DNA from: Prevotella sp.
GTDB lineage: Bacteria > Bacteroidota > Bacteroidia > Bacteroidales > Bacteroidaceae
Assembly (NCBI GenBank): GCA_017934525.1
Contig: JAGBJJ010000021.1
Location: 1 to 34,120, forward strand
Length of the DNA stretch: 34,120 nucleotides
Reading direction: 5' to 3'
Shown here one piece after another: positions 15,588 to 23,661 of this stretch (position 1 is its first letter; the number at the start of each line of letters is the position of its first letter). Made by a program: the position numbers and the translations under genes. A model generated the notes under the pieces. The model was not told where the DNA came from, searched no databases, and saw nothing but the letters and a program-made list of their open reading frames with translations.

Positions 15588-16310
15588 ATGAGCGACTTTA
15601 AAGAATACTTTAAGAGCAGCTGCGAGAAAAATGCGGCAATGGCGGAGAAGACAGAGATACACTCATGTCCCGAACTGATAGACTGCATTCAGCAGGTGGG
15701 CTTCCTGCCGCTGCTGGAGAGTGGCATACCAGGGTATGCTGCCGAGGCTATGTTGGCTGAGGAGTGCCGCTTCACGGAGTTTCCCGACGGCACATGGGAG
15801 TGGCCCCTGTGGCAATGGAAAGGCCCTGTGGTGACCGAAGGCAACTGCGTCTACGGCAGGTTCTTCGCCGGCAAGGCGGGGTTCATAAGCCGTGAGTGGT
15901 GGCCCGACTTCTGCAACTGGCGGCGCCACAGCCACCCCGTGCCAGAAGAGGGCAGTATAGAAGAGGCCATCCTGGCCACCCTGTGCGAGCATGGCAGCAT
16001 GATTGCCCGCGAGTTGAGGGCTGCATGTGACTTTACCGGGCCAAAGATGCGCTCTAAGTTTGATGCCTTCGTGAACCGCCTGCAAATGGCCTGCTATGTG
16101 GTGACCGAAGATTTTGTGTATCCTGTCGACAAGCATGGGCGGGAGTATGGCTTCGGCTGGTCGCTGCTCACCACCCCCGAGCGGCTGCTGGGCAGAGCGG
16201 CTTGCCAGTGCAGCCGTGCGCCAGAGGCTTCTTACCAGCGCATGGCAGCACACCTTTTGCAGCTGTTGCCCCATGCCACAGAGAAGCAGATTGCGAAGCT
16301 GCTGAGATGA
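15588..16310 (+). CDS. AlkZ-related winged-helix protein
   Basis: 240 residues, cytoplasmic, no signal. The core ELIDCIQQVGFLPLLESG, then WEWPLWQWKGPVV, YGRFFAGKAGFIS and EWWPDFCNWRRHS resembles the 'AlkZ-related' proteins of Bacteroidales, distant relatives of the HTH_42/YcaQ glycosylases that remove bulky or cross-linked bases from DNA. The second half (IEEAILATLCEHGSMIAREL, then MRSKFDAFVNRLQMACYVV) looks like a winged helix. The protein is much shorter than AlkZ/YcaQ (~390-410), and I cannot locate the QxQ-type catalytic motif, so glycosylase activity is not shown. The leader upstream is structured. Confidence 0.6.
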   Translation: MSDFKEYFKSSCEKNAAMAEKTEIHSCPELIDCIQQVGFLPLLESGIPGYAAEAMLAEECRFTEFPDGTWEWPLWQWKGPVVTEGNCVYGRFFAGKAGFISREWWPDFCNWRRHSHPVPEEGSIEEAILATLCEHGSMIARELRAACDFTGPKMRSKFDAFVNRLQMACYVVTEDFVYPVDKHGREYGFGWSLLTTPERLLGRAACQCSRAPEASYQRMAAHLLQLLPHATEKQIAKLLR

Positions 16311-16398
16311 CAGCGGCAGAAAGGGCGGTTGCCCTCAAGATGAGAGATGAAAAAAATATGCTTATCTCTTACACCGTAAAAGCTTGTCAAGGCATCCG

Positions 16399-18657
16399 TC
16401 ATGTAGCGCTGAGCAGACTGTCGAGAGCCTGCTGTTCGCCCACCACCCAGATGATGTCGCCCTCCTCGAAGCGGCGGTCGGCCGTGACGAGCGAGAGGTT
16501 TTCTTCGCCTTCCTCCAGGCCTACCACCATGCAGTCGTAGTGGTCGCGTATGCCGCTTTCCATGAGTGTCTTGCCCACAAAGGGGCTTTTCTTTGTGACG
16601 ATGACCTGGCGCAGCTTCATCTCGCGGCGCTCAATGTCGGGGTCGTCGCCCACCAGATCTTTCTCTATGGCCTGCGCCAGCATGGATAGCTGCCGGTCGC
16701 TGCCGATGACCTGAATGCGGTCGAGCGGAAACAGGCGGGTGTCGCCGTCGGGGATGTTCAGTCGCTGATGGCCGCGCAGGATGCTGCTCACGTGGACGCC
16801 GTATTTACGCCCCAGCTGCAGCTCGCGCAGCGACTGGCCCGCCCAAAGCGAGTCTTGCGGGATGTCGAACAGGGCAATGTGGATGTCGCGGTCGAGCAGT
16901 CGGCCCTCGTAGAGCGGGCGTTTCTGTCCGCTCACCTGCGCTGCAATGTCGCGCGAACGGAGGTTATTGATAAACAGCCGTTCGAGCACGATGCTGCGGT
17001 GCTTCACGGTGCGCGAGAGGATGATGAACACCACGGCCAGCACACCCAGCGTAATCATCAGTGCAGGCGTGAAGCGACTCAGGTAGTTGCAGATGTAGAA
17101 GATGAAGCCCACGGCCACCATCATACGCACAATGATGGTGAAGATGAGGGGCAGCCGGTTGCGGTTGCTCTCGTGCCACAGCGCCTTCCACTCCTCAGAG
17201 TGATTCTTCTTCATCACCATGGCGCGCAGGAAAGGCGCAATGAGCACCACCGTGAGCAGGCCGGTAATGGCGTTGGCATACCAGTGGAGCTCCCAGCCGG
17301 GCAGCATCTTGCGCGTCAGTGGCAGTACAAACATGAACATCAGCGTGATGACGGCCGACGAAAGGATGCTATAGACCAGCGTGTTCATCGTCATCTGCGC
17401 CAGCAGCCGCTTCCACAGACTATGCTTCGTGGTGTTGGGATGGCTCACCGACAGCTGGTTGAGCGTGCGGATGAGGCGCGAGGGCAGACGATGTTCTAAG
17501 GCATTATAAACCGGCGTGGCGGCACGTATCATGTAAGGTGTGAGAAAAGTAGTTATGACTGATACGGCCACCACGACCGGATAGAGAAAATCGCTGATGA
17601 CGCCGAGCGACAGGCCAAGCGATGCAATAATGAACGAGAACTCACCTATCTGTGCCATCGAGAAACCGCAGCGCATGGCCGACTTCAGGCTCTCGCCGCC
17701 CAGCATGAAAGCCAGTGAGCCGAACACCGACTGCCCCACGATGATGGTGAGCACCAGCACGGCGATGGGCAGGGCATAGCTGACGAGAATCTGGGGGTCG
17801 ACGAGCATACCCACGGAGACGAAGAAGATGGCTCCGAAGAGGTTCTTCACCGGCTCCACGAGTTTCTCAATGCGTTCGGCCTCGATAGTCTCGGCCAGAA
17901 CGCTGCCCATGATGAAGGCACCGAAGGCCGACGAGAAGCCTACCTTGGTGGAGAAAACGGCCATGGCGCAGCAGAGCCCCAGCGACACGACGAGCAGCAC
18001 CTCGTTGTTGATGAGACGGCGCACCGAGCGCAGCAGCAGCGGGATGGCAAAGATGCCCACCACGAGCCACAGCACCAGGAAGAAAACTATCTTCAGCACC
18101 GACGAGAGCATTTGTCCGCCGTCGGCACCGCCGCCCGCTATGGCACTCAGCATGACCATCATTACGATGGCAAGGATGTCTTCCAGTATAAGCACCGACA
18201 TGACGAGTCCGGCAAACTGCTGCTGACGCAGGCCGAGGTCGTCGAAGGCCTTATATATAATAGTGGTAGACGACATGGCCAGCATGCCGCCGAGGAAGAT
18301 GCAGTCCATCTGCGACCAGCCGAAGGCATGACCCACAATAATGCCCAGCATCATCATAGAGAAAATGATGGTGATGCACGCAATGACGGGCGAAGCCCCC
18401 ATCTTCAGAATCTTCTTGAACGAGAAGTCGAGACCCAGGGAGAACAGCAGGAACATGACGCCTATGTCGGCCCAGAGGTGGACGTTTGACATGTCAGTCA
18501 CCGAGGCCGTGTAGGGCATGTGAGGCGACACAAGGAAGCCGGCCACGATGTAGCCCAGTACCAAGGGCTGCTTCAGTCGCTTAAACACGATGGTGACGAT
18601 GCCTGCCACGATGAGTATCAGGGCAAGGTCTTCAATCATTGCTGGTAGTTCTCCCAT
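16399..18657 (-). CDS. CPA2-family cation:proton antiporter with two RCK-C domains
   Basis: 752 residues, inner membrane. A KefB/NhaA-like antiporter domain with about 12 hydrophobic segments fills residues 7-385: FKRLKQPLVLGYIVAGFL, FLLFSLGLDFSFKKI, AMSSTTIIYKAF, LILEDILAIV with the conserved Glu-Asp of the ion site, and SMAQIGEFSFIIASLGLSLG. Then comes an unusual second membrane region (about 415-560) with four more segments, and finally two RCK_C (TrkA-C) modules (about 575-665 and 675-750; the second has VGKTLMESGIRDHYDCMVVG). There is no RCK_N/NAD domain. Substrate is probably Na+ or K+ in exchange for H+. It lies 53 nt downstream of pepT, with an 8-bp tandem repeat in the gap. Confidence 0.85.
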   Translation of the reverse strand: MGELPAMIEDLALILIVAGIVTIVFKRLKQPLVLGYIVAGFLVSPHMPYTASVTDMSNVHLWADIGVMFLLFSLGLDFSFKKILKMGASPVIACITIIFSMMMLGIIVGHAFGWSQMDCIFLGGMLAMSSTTIIYKAFDDLGLRQQQFAGLVMSVLILEDILAIVMMVMLSAIAGGGADGGQMLSSVLKIVFFLVLWLVVGIFAIPLLLRSVRRLINNEVLLVVSLGLCCAMAVFSTKVGFSSAFGAFIMGSVLAETIEAERIEKLVEPVKNLFGAIFFVSVGMLVDPQILVSYALPIAVLVLTIIVGQSVFGSLAFMLGGESLKSAMRCGFSMAQIGEFSFIIASLGLSLGVISDFLYPVVVAVSVITTFLTPYMIRAATPVYNALEHRLPSRLIRTLNQLSVSHPNTTKHSLWKRLLAQMTMNTLVYSILSSAVITLMFMFVLPLTRKMLPGWELHWYANAITGLLTVVLIAPFLRAMVMKKNHSEEWKALWHESNRNRLPLIFTIIVRMMVAVGFIFYICNYLSRFTPALMITLGVLAVVFIILSRTVKHRSIVLERLFINNLRSRDIAAQVSGQKRPLYEGRLLDRDIHIALFDIPQDSLWAGQSLRELQLGRKYGVHVSSILRGHQRLNIPDGDTRLFPLDRIQVIGSDRQLSMLAQAIEKDLVGDDPDIERREMKLRQVIVTKKSPFVGKTLMESGIRDHYDCMVVGLEEGEENLSLVTADRRFEEGDIIWVVGEQQALDSLLSAT

Positions 18658-18665
18658 GCTTTCTG

Positions 18666-18697
18666 AGTTATTTCGTTATCACGTTATTACGTCATTA
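18666..18697. repeat. Four degenerate 8-bp tandem repeats between pepT and the antiporter gene
   Basis: On the plus strand the units are AGTTATTT, CGTTATCA, CGTTATTA and CGTCATTA, end to end. On the minus strand, in transcript sense, they read as TAATRACG-type units ending 8 nt before the antiporter ATG. Without this array the pepT-antiporter spacer would be about 20 nt. Confidence 0.7.
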
Positions 18698-18710
18698 AGC
18701 CTGTGGCAGC

Positions 18711-19928
18711 TCATCGCTCGGCCGTCAGGCGGCAGATGTTGATAACCACCTGCATGGCCTTCTCCATCGACTGAATGGGCACAAACTCATAAGGGCCATG
18801 GAAATTCAGTCCGCCGGCGAAGATGTTGGGGCAGGGCAGGCCTTTGAACGAGAGCTGGGCTCCGTCGGTGCCGCCGCGGATGGGCTTCACCTTCGGCTCC
18901 ACGCCGGCATCCTTCATGGCCTGCAGGGCAATGTCGATGACGTGGATGACGGGCTCCACCTGTTCGCGCATGTTGTAGTATTGGTCGTTGACGTCGGCCG
19001 TGAAAGTGCCTTCGCCGTATTTGCGGTTCATCTCGGCCACCTTCTCAACGATAAACTGCTTGCGGGCCTCAAACTTCTGGCGGTCGTGGTCGCGTATGAT
19101 ATAGCTCAGGCGGGCCTGCTCGCAGCTGGTCTGCATGCCGGTGAGGTGGTAGAAGCCCTCGTAGCCCTCGGTCGTCTCAGGGCGTTCGTCGGCAGGCATC
19201 GACAGGGCGAAGTCGGCAGCCAGCAGCGAGGCGTTCACCATCTTGTCCTTGGCATAGCCCGGGTGCACGCTCATGCCCTTCACCGTAATCTTGGCCGAGG
19301 CGGCATTGAAGTTCTCATACTCCAGCTCGCCCACGTCGCTGCCGTCCATGGTGTAGCCCCACTCGCAGCCGAACTTCTCCACGTCGAAGTGGTGGGCGCC
19401 CATGCCTATCTCCTCGTCGGGGTTGAAGCCCACGCGTATCTTGCCGTGCTTCACCTCGGGATGCTCCTTCAACCACACCATGGCCTGCACAATCTCGGCG
19501 ATGCCGGCCTTGTCGTCGGCGCCCAGCAGCGTGTTGCCGTCGGTGACGATGAGGTCCTCACCCTTGTGGAGCAGCAGCTCGGGGAACGTGGCAGGCGAGA
19601 GCAGCATGCCCTCATGCAGCACGATGTCGCCGCCGTCGTAATGCTCCACGATGCGCGGCTTGATGTTAGCACCGCTGCAGTCGGGCGACGTGTCGTAGTG
19701 TGAAATGAAGCCTATCGTGGGCACCTTCTTGTCGGTGTTGGCCGGCAGCGTGGCGTAGATGTAGCCGTTGTCGTCCATTTCTACATCCTCGAGACCCTCG
19801 CTGATGAGCTCTTGCTTCAGGTATTCGGCGAAAATAAGTTGTTTTGGTGTTGAAGGCACAGTCGTGCTCTCTTCGGCCGACTGTGTGTCGAACTTGGTGT
19901 AGTTCAAGAATCTTTCAATGATATTCAT
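18711..19928 (-). CDS. pepT: Peptidase T (tripeptide aminopeptidase)
   Basis: 405 residues, equal to E. coli PepT (408). It is a cytoplasmic dinuclear zinc enzyme of the M20 family that removes the N-terminal residue of tripeptides. Metal and catalytic residues line up with the known set: His77 and Asp79 ([14 protein letters not shown]), Asp139 ([14 protein letters not shown]), Glu172-Glu173 ([15 protein letters not shown]), Asp195 ([12 protein letters not shown]) and the late His in [29 protein letters not shown] is the usual dimerisation-domain return. It has its own promoter (19988-19995). The antiporter gene follows on the same strand. Confidence 0.96.
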   Translation of the reverse strand: MNIIERFLNYTKFDTQSAEESTTVPSTPKQLIFAEYLKQELISEGLEDVEMDDNGYIYATLPANTDKKVPTIGFISHYDTSPDCSGANIKPRIVEHYDGGDIVLHEGMLLSPATFPELLLHKGEDLIVTDGNTLLGADDKAGIAEIVQAMVWLKEHPEVKHGKIRVGFNPDEEIGMGAHHFDVEKFGCEWGYTMDGSDVGELEYENFNAASAKITVKGMSVHPGYAKDKMVNASLLAADFALSMPADERPETTEGYEGFYHLTGMQTSCEQARLSYIIRDHDRQKFEARKQFIVEKVAEMNRKYGEGTFTADVNDQYYNMREQVEPVIHVIDIALQAMKDAGVEPKVKPIRGGTDGAQLSFKGLPCPNIFAGGLNFHGPYEFVPIQSMEKAMQVVINICRLTAER

Positions 19929-19987
19929 AGCCTTTTCTTAAATAAAAATAGTATTTTAGTTTTTTATTGTCCTCATTGTAGACGATG

Positions 19988-19995
19988 CAAAGGTA
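19988..19995 (-). promoter_or_regulatory. Bacteroidota -7 box for pepT
   Basis: TACCTTTG on the minus strand (19995-19988), 59 nt before the pepT ATG. An AT-rich tract lies upstream, without an exact TTG at -33. In the remaining 19996-20193 I see nothing beyond AT-rich spacer. Confidence 0.7.
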
Positions 19996-20193
19996 CAAAA
20001 TAATGCTGATATAAGAAAACGATTTTTGGAGAATTAACGCACTTTGTTTCATATTTTCCTGGATGTCGGCATGCAGTTTGCAATAGTCTTGTTGTAAAAA
20101 TGCATAATACTGCGCATTTATAAGGGTGACCCCGTAACTTCGTGGTGAGAATCTATTACCAGTTTCCAGAAGTAGTAAGTGGCTGATATACAA

Positions 20194-20220
20194 CAAAAAA
20201 AGAGGCTCTGTAAAGCCTCT
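20194..20220 (-). terminator. Intrinsic terminator of the tRNA transcript
   Basis: On the minus strand AGAGGCT (20220-20214), a 6-nt loop and AGCCTCT (20207-20201) are followed directly by a T-run, 14 nt after the end of tRNA-Val. It is a textbook intrinsic terminator. Confidence 0.85.
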
Positions 20221-20233
20221 TTCCTTTCTTCTG

Positions 20234-20308
20234 TAGGGACGCCCGGGCTCGAACCGGGGACCTCTTCAATGTGACTGAAGCGCTCTAAACCAACTGAGCT
20301 ACGCCCCT
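20234..20308 (-). tRNA. tRNA-Val(CAC)
   Basis: 75 nt. Acceptor AGGGGCG pairs with CGTCCCT (one G-U), discriminator A; CCA is not encoded. D-arm GCTC-AGTTGGTTTA-GAGC; anticodon arm CTTCA-GTCACAT-TGAAG, placing CAC at 34-36 (reads GTG, Val); T-arm CCCGG-TTCGAGC-CCGGG. All arms pair. It is second in a two-tRNA transcript, 27 nt after tRNA-Arg. Confidence 0.9.
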
Positions 20309-20335
20309 CTGTTTGCAACCATTTTCAGCAAGGAG

Positions 20336-20409
20336 TGAACCCGAAGGGATTCAAACCCTTGACCTTCAGAACCGGAATCTGACGCTCTATTCAGCTAAGC
20401 TACGGGTCC
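20336..20409 (-). tRNA. tRNA-Arg(CCG)
   Basis: 74 nt. Acceptor GGACCCG pairs with CGGGTTC (one G-U), discriminator A; CCA is not encoded. D-arm GCTT-AGCTGAATA-GAGC; anticodon arm TCAGA-TTCCGGT-TCTGA with CCG at 34-36 (reads CGG, Arg); T-arm AAGGG-TTTGAAT-CCCTT. It is first in the transcript, 20 nt after the -7 box at 20430-20437. Confidence 0.92.
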
Positions 20410-20429
20410 TTTCCTCGGGATTGCGGGTG

Positions 20430-20461
20430 CAAAGGTACACAAAAGTTTTGAATGCAGCAAA
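20430..20461 (-). promoter_or_regulatory. Bacteroidota promoter of the tRNA-Arg/tRNA-Val transcript
   Basis: Minus strand: TTTG (20461-20458), 20-nt spacer, TACCTTTG (20437-20430). This is the best match to the full -33/-7 consensus in the window. Confidence 0.85.
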
Positions 20462-20563
20462 TTTTTTTGGAAATTTTTTAGGAAAATCTTTCAAAAGGCC
20501 AATCTCATGCTGTTGATACATAAAAATCCTATGCTTTTTTTTCTTTGTTTCATTTATTTTCAC

Positions 20564-20571
20564 TACCTTTG
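20564..20571 (+). promoter_or_regulatory. Bacteroidota -7 box for the DUF4348-murB operon
   Basis: TACCTTTG at 20564-20571, 34 nt before the ATG at 20606, downstream of a T-rich tract. A TTTG at 20544-20547 is only 16 nt upstream, closer than usual. Confidence 0.7.
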
Positions 20572-20605
20572 CACACTCAATTGAAGATATGACGCTTAAA
20601 GTGAA

Positions 20606-21460
20606 ATGATGAGCAAACATCTGCCATTGTTGATGGCATTGCTGGCCGTGGCAGTGACGGCCGGTTCGTGTGGAAGACACCGCAGCGGTACGGCCGACGG
20701 CATCTCGGATGCTGAAGAATATGTGACCGACACGATGAGCCTCGCCGATGAGCGAGACGAACTCATCGCCTTGGAACCCATGCCCGAGTCGGCCGATGAG
20801 CTTTTCGACGATTTTATTTTCAATTTCGCATCCAATCACAAGCTTCAGATGGAGCGCACGGTGTTTCCGCTCCTGGTCAATTCCGGCTCACAGGGGCAGC
20901 ATCGCATAGAGGCGGCCGACTGGAAGATGGAGCATTTCTTCATGCATCAAGGTGAATACACGCTGATGTTCGACAGTGAGAAGCAGATGGAGCTGGTGAA
21001 AGACACATCCGTGACGAAGGTTATACTTGAGAAGATATTCCTTGAAAATGACTTCGTGCGCCAGTACCTCTTCAGCAAGACGGCAGGACGCTGGATGCTT
21101 GAAGAGATACGCAACCAGACGCTGCCGCGCAATCCAAACGCTCATTTTGTGGCGTTCTACCATCGCTTTGTCACTGATTCTGCCTTCCAGCGCCAAAGTC
21201 TTGCCCCGGAGATTACGTTCGTCGGGCCGGACCCCGACGACGACTTCTCCATGACTGAGGGTGTCATCACGCCCGATTTCTGGGACGCCTTCGCCCCGGA
21301 TATGCCGAAGAGCGTGCTATATAATATAGTGTATGGCCAGCAGAATCCGGCTTCCACGGAGAAAATCTTTGTCATCCGCGGCATAGCCAACGGTCTTGAG
21401 ATAGAACTCACGTTCCGGCAGGAGCATGGCAGGTGGAAGCTGGTGAAGATGATGGAGTAG
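20606..21460 (+). CDS. DUF4348 family lipoprotein
   Basis: 284 residues with a lipoprotein signal, MMSKHLPLLMALLAVAVTAG followed by SC (Cys22). After an acidic linker comes a compact domain starting at about 62, ELFDDFIFNFASNHKLQMER. It contains FPLLV, WKMEHFFMHQGEYTLMF and later VEKIFLE-like helices, and its order resembles the DUF4348 family of Bacteroidales lipoproteins. The last third (YGQQNPASTEKIFVIRGIAN, then LTFRQEHGRWKLVKMME) is beta-rich, ending in a strand-like WKLVKM. Function is unknown. It is first in a run with murB (36 nt) and the metallo-hydrolase (14 nt), all ended by the terminator at 23323-23348. Confidence 0.7.
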   Translation: MMSKHLPLLMALLAVAVTAGSCGRHRSGTADGISDAEEYVTDTMSLADERDELIALEPMPESADELFDDFIFNFASNHKLQMERTVFPLLVNSGSQGQHRIEAADWKMEHFFMHQGEYTLMFDSEKQMELVKDTSVTKVILEKIFLENDFVRQYLFSKTAGRWMLEEIRNQTLPRNPNAHFVAFYHRFVTDSAFQRQSLAPEITFVGPDPDDDFSMTEGVITPDFWDAFAPDMPKSVLYNIVYGQQNPASTEKIFVIRGIANGLEIELTFRQEHGRWKLVKMME

Positions 21461-21496
21461 GGGTGCAGGCATGTAAACCAATCAGCAAGAACAACG

Positions 21497-22522
21497 ATGA
21501 ACGATTACAAAAACTATTCTCTCCTCAGACACAATACCTTTGGCATTGAGGCAAGCTGCCGCCGCTTCTTGGAGTATGAGACGGCTGCCGAGGCTGCCGT
21601 GGCGGCGCAGATAATACGCGAGTCGCAACTGCCTCATCTGGTGGTCGGCTCGGGCAGCAATCTGCTGCTCGTCGGCAGCTGCTACGACGGGCTGGTGGTG
21701 CATTCGGCCGTCAGAGGCATAGAACTTGTCGGCGGGCAGAGCACCTCAGACGAGGTGTTGCTGCGTGTAGGCAGCGGCGAGAATTGGGATGACTTGGTAG
21801 ACTACTGTGTGGCCCACGGCTATCATGGCGCCGAGAACCTGTCGCTCATTCCCGGCGAGGTAGGGGCGTCGGCCGTGCAGAACATCGGTGCCTACGGCGC
21901 AGAGGCTGCCGACCTTATATATAATGTGGAGGCCGTAGAGATAGCCACTGGCCGGCTGGTGGTGATTGATGCTGCCGACTGTCATTACGGCTATCGGCAA
22001 AGCCGATTCAAGGGAGAGTGGTCGGGGCGATATCTCATCACCCATGTGGTGTATCGGTTGAGCCGTGCGTTTGTTCCTCGCCTGGACTATGGCAATATTC
22101 GTCAGGAGCTGGAGCGCAAAGGTATCGGCACGCCCACGGCGGCAGAGCTGCGCAGCGTCATCATTGATATCCGCCGGCGCAAGCTGCCCGACCCAGAGCA
22201 GCTGGGCAATGCGGGCAGTTTCTTCATGAATCCAGTGGTAGAGCGGCCGCTGTTTGAGCGTTTGCTGGCCGATAATCCCGCCATGCCTCATTACCATGTG
22301 GATGATGACCATGAGAAGATTCCGGCCGCGTGGCTCATCGACCAGTGTGGATGGAAAGGCCGTTCGCTGGGACCTGCCGGTGTGCACACCGAGCAGGCTC
22401 TGGTGCTGGTCAATCGCGGTGGGGCCACGGGACAGGACGTGTTGCGCCTGTGTCAGGCCATCCAGGCTGATGTGCTCAGCCGCTTTGGCATCATGCTCCG
22501 TCCGGAAGTAAACATCGTTTAA
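21497..22522 (+). CDS. murB: UDP-N-acetylmuramate dehydrogenase
   Basis: 341 residues, type I (E. coli-like, ~342). It reduces UDP-GlcNAc-enolpyruvate to UDP-MurNAc with NADPH and FAD, a committed step of peptidoglycan synthesis. The FAD-binding domain is at about 18-185: LRHNTFGIEA, VVGSGSNLLLVGSCYDGLV, LSLIPGEVGASAVQNIGAYG and YRQSRFKG with the conserved Tyr/Arg. The C-terminal substrate domain has LPDPEQLGNAGSFFMNPVV, with the catalytic Ser of GNAGSFF, and ends in IMLRPEVNIV with the conserved Glu. It sits between the DUF4348 lipoprotein and the MBL gene. Confidence 0.96.
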   Translation: MNDYKNYSLLRHNTFGIEASCRRFLEYETAAEAAVAAQIIRESQLPHLVVGSGSNLLLVGSCYDGLVVHSAVRGIELVGGQSTSDEVLLRVGSGENWDDLVDYCVAHGYHGAENLSLIPGEVGASAVQNIGAYGAEAADLIYNVEAVEIATGRLVVIDAADCHYGYRQSRFKGEWSGRYLITHVVYRLSRAFVPRLDYGNIRQELERKGIGTPTAAELRSVIIDIRRRKLPDPEQLGNAGSFFMNPVVERPLFERLLADNPAMPHYHVDDDHEKIPAAWLIDQCGWKGRSLGPAGVHTEQALVLVNRGGATGQDVLRLCQAIQADVLSRFGIMLRPEVNIV

Positions 22523-22536
22523 TTGTTATTCAGTAT

Positions 22537-23307
22537 ATGGCAATGACACTCACCTTTCTTGGTACCGGCACTTCGTGCGGCGTCCCTGTCTTGGGATGTC
22601 AGTGTGAGGTGTGCCGGAGCAGTGATCCTCGCGACCATCGTCTGCGCTGCTCGGTGTTGGTTGAGACTGAGACCACACGTATTCTCGTAGACTGTGGTCC
22701 GGATTTCCGTCAACAGATGATGCCGCAGCCCTTCAGACGCATCGATGCCATTTTGATAACCCACGCGCACTATGACCATATGGGGGGCATGGACGACATA
22801 CGGCCCTACTGCCAGTTTGGTGATGTCAACGTCTATGCTGACCGCCGGGCCTGCGAGGGCATGCTTCAGATGCTGCCATATTGTTTTGAGGCCAACCGCT
22901 ATCCCGGGGTGCCGGCCATCGGGCTCCATACGATAGAGGCCGGCCGGCCGATGCGGGTTGGCGACATCGACGTGATGCCGCTGCAGGTGATGCACGACAA
23001 GCTGCCTATCCTCGGCTTCCGCTTTGGCAGGGTGGCCTATGTCACCGACATGAAGACCATTGCCCCCGACCAGGAGCGCCTGTTGCACGGCATCGACACG
23101 CTTATTGTCAACGCGCTGCGTTTCGACAAACCGCACCATAGTCATCAGCTGGTAGATGATGCTATAGTCTTTGCGCGCAGGGTAGGGGCGCGGCAGACGT
23201 GGCTCACTCACATGTGTCATGACGTGGGGCTCCATGCTGACGTCAACGCACGTCGGCTTCCCCCCGATGTGCAGTTGGCCTACGATGGGCAAGTGCTTCG
23301 CTTCTGA
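22537..23307 (+). CDS. MBL-fold metallo-hydrolase, PhnP-like
   Basis: 256 residues. The metallo-beta-lactamase motif HAHYDH (His76, His78, Asp80, His81) binds the active-site metals. More ligands lie at HDKLPILGFRFG, in TDMK with its conserved Asp, and in a late THMCHDV. An N-terminal CQCEVC (Cys21, 23, 26) matches the structural zinc site of PhnP, a cyclic-phosphodiester hydrolase. Members outside phosphonate operons act on unknown phosphodiesters. No phn genes are nearby. It is 14 nt after murB and is followed by a strong terminator. A second in-frame ATG two codons in is possible. Confidence 0.88.
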   Translation: MAMTLTFLGTGTSCGVPVLGCQCEVCRSSDPRDHRLRCSVLVETETTRILVDCGPDFRQQMMPQPFRRIDAILITHAHYDHMGGMDDIRPYCQFGDVNVYADRRACEGMLQMLPYCFEANRYPGVPAIGLHTIEAGRPMRVGDIDVMPLQVMHDKLPILGFRFGRVAYVTDMKTIAPDQERLLHGIDTLIVNALRFDKPHHSHQLVDDAIVFARRVGARQTWLTHMCHDVGLHADVNARRLPPDVQLAYDGQVLRF

Positions 23308-23322
23308 CGACATGTGTGAATG

Positions 23323-23348
23323 AGGGCTATCGGTTGATAGCTCTTTTT
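23323..23348 (+). terminator. Intrinsic terminator of the DUF4348-murB-MBL operon
   Basis: AGGGCTATC (23323-23331), tetraloop GGTT, GATAGCTCT (23336-23344) and a T-run to 23348. Nine base pairs with one G-U wobble. Confidence 0.85.
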
Positions 23349-23435
23349 CTTTGGTCGATGGGCATGTCTTTTGTCGTATGTCTTCGTCTCGAGTGAACTG
23401 CTCTTTTTGCTTTAAATCGTACCAAAAAGCTTAAA

Positions 23436-23501
23436 TTTTGTTACAAAACGACATATTTTTGTCCAAAAACATTGTAAATTCACAGAAAAGCAGTATCTTT
23501 G
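23436..23501 (+). promoter_or_regulatory. Full Bacteroidota promoter with an upstream palindrome
   Basis: TTG at 23472-23474, 19-nt spacer, -7 box TATCTTTG at 23494-23501. Upstream, TTTTGT-T-ACAAAA (23436-23448) is a perfect 6-bp inverted repeat in an AT-rich stretch. No protein-coding gene follows on this strand; the transcript would run into the hairpin at 23545. Confidence 0.75.
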
Positions 23502-23506
23502 CATTG

Positions 23507-23569
23507 TGTTTTTCATAGTATTAGATTTAAGGTTAACAAAGGTTGGAGTACAGCGGTACTCCTTTTTTT
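23507..23569 (+). ncRNA. Candidate stand-alone small RNA of about 63 nt
   Basis: Predicted from a complete promoter (-7 box 23494-23501) and a perfect terminator hairpin at the other end: GGAGTAC (23545-23551), AGCG loop, GTACTCC (23556-23562) and seven T. No start codon with a useful frame lies between. The single-stranded 5' half includes TTAGATTTAAGGTTAACAAA (23521-23540). I have a memory of similar short promoter-hairpin modules recurring in Bacteroidales intergenic regions, but cannot check it. Confidence 0.55.
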
Positions 23570-23598
23570 GTTGACAATCTAAGGCGCACGTTTATGAC

Positions 23599-23647
23599 GA
23601 AGAATACGTCGTTGCCTGTTTGGGCAGTGTCGTATTCTTCCTTTTTT
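23599..23647 (+). terminator. Second, larger hairpin with T-run downstream of the small RNA
   Basis: GAAGAATACG (23599-23608) pairs with CGTATTCTTC (23631-23640). Inside, TGCC and GGCA form a second stem, and CTTTTTT follows. It lies 30 nt after the first terminator, so it would act as a back-up terminator or as part of a longer read-through RNA. Confidence 0.65.
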
Positions 23648-23661
23648 GGGGGAATCATAAC

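Noticed and set aside
16323..16376. Two small hairpins between the AlkZ-related gene and the antiporter (GGGC-GGTT-GCCC and AGAGAT/ATCTCT)
   Set aside because: Stems are only 4-6 bp and the T-run lies inside the second loop, so terminator function is not convincing; the convergent genes probably end here, but I cannot assign the site.
19915..20196. 93-codon minus-strand frame upstream of pepT
   Set aside because: It runs through the pepT promoter and overlaps the pepT start, is Tyr/Leu-rich and looks like AT-rich spacer.
20313..20516. 67-codon plus-strand frame across the tRNA-Arg gene
   Set aside because: It is the complement of a structured tRNA and its promoter; no coding character.
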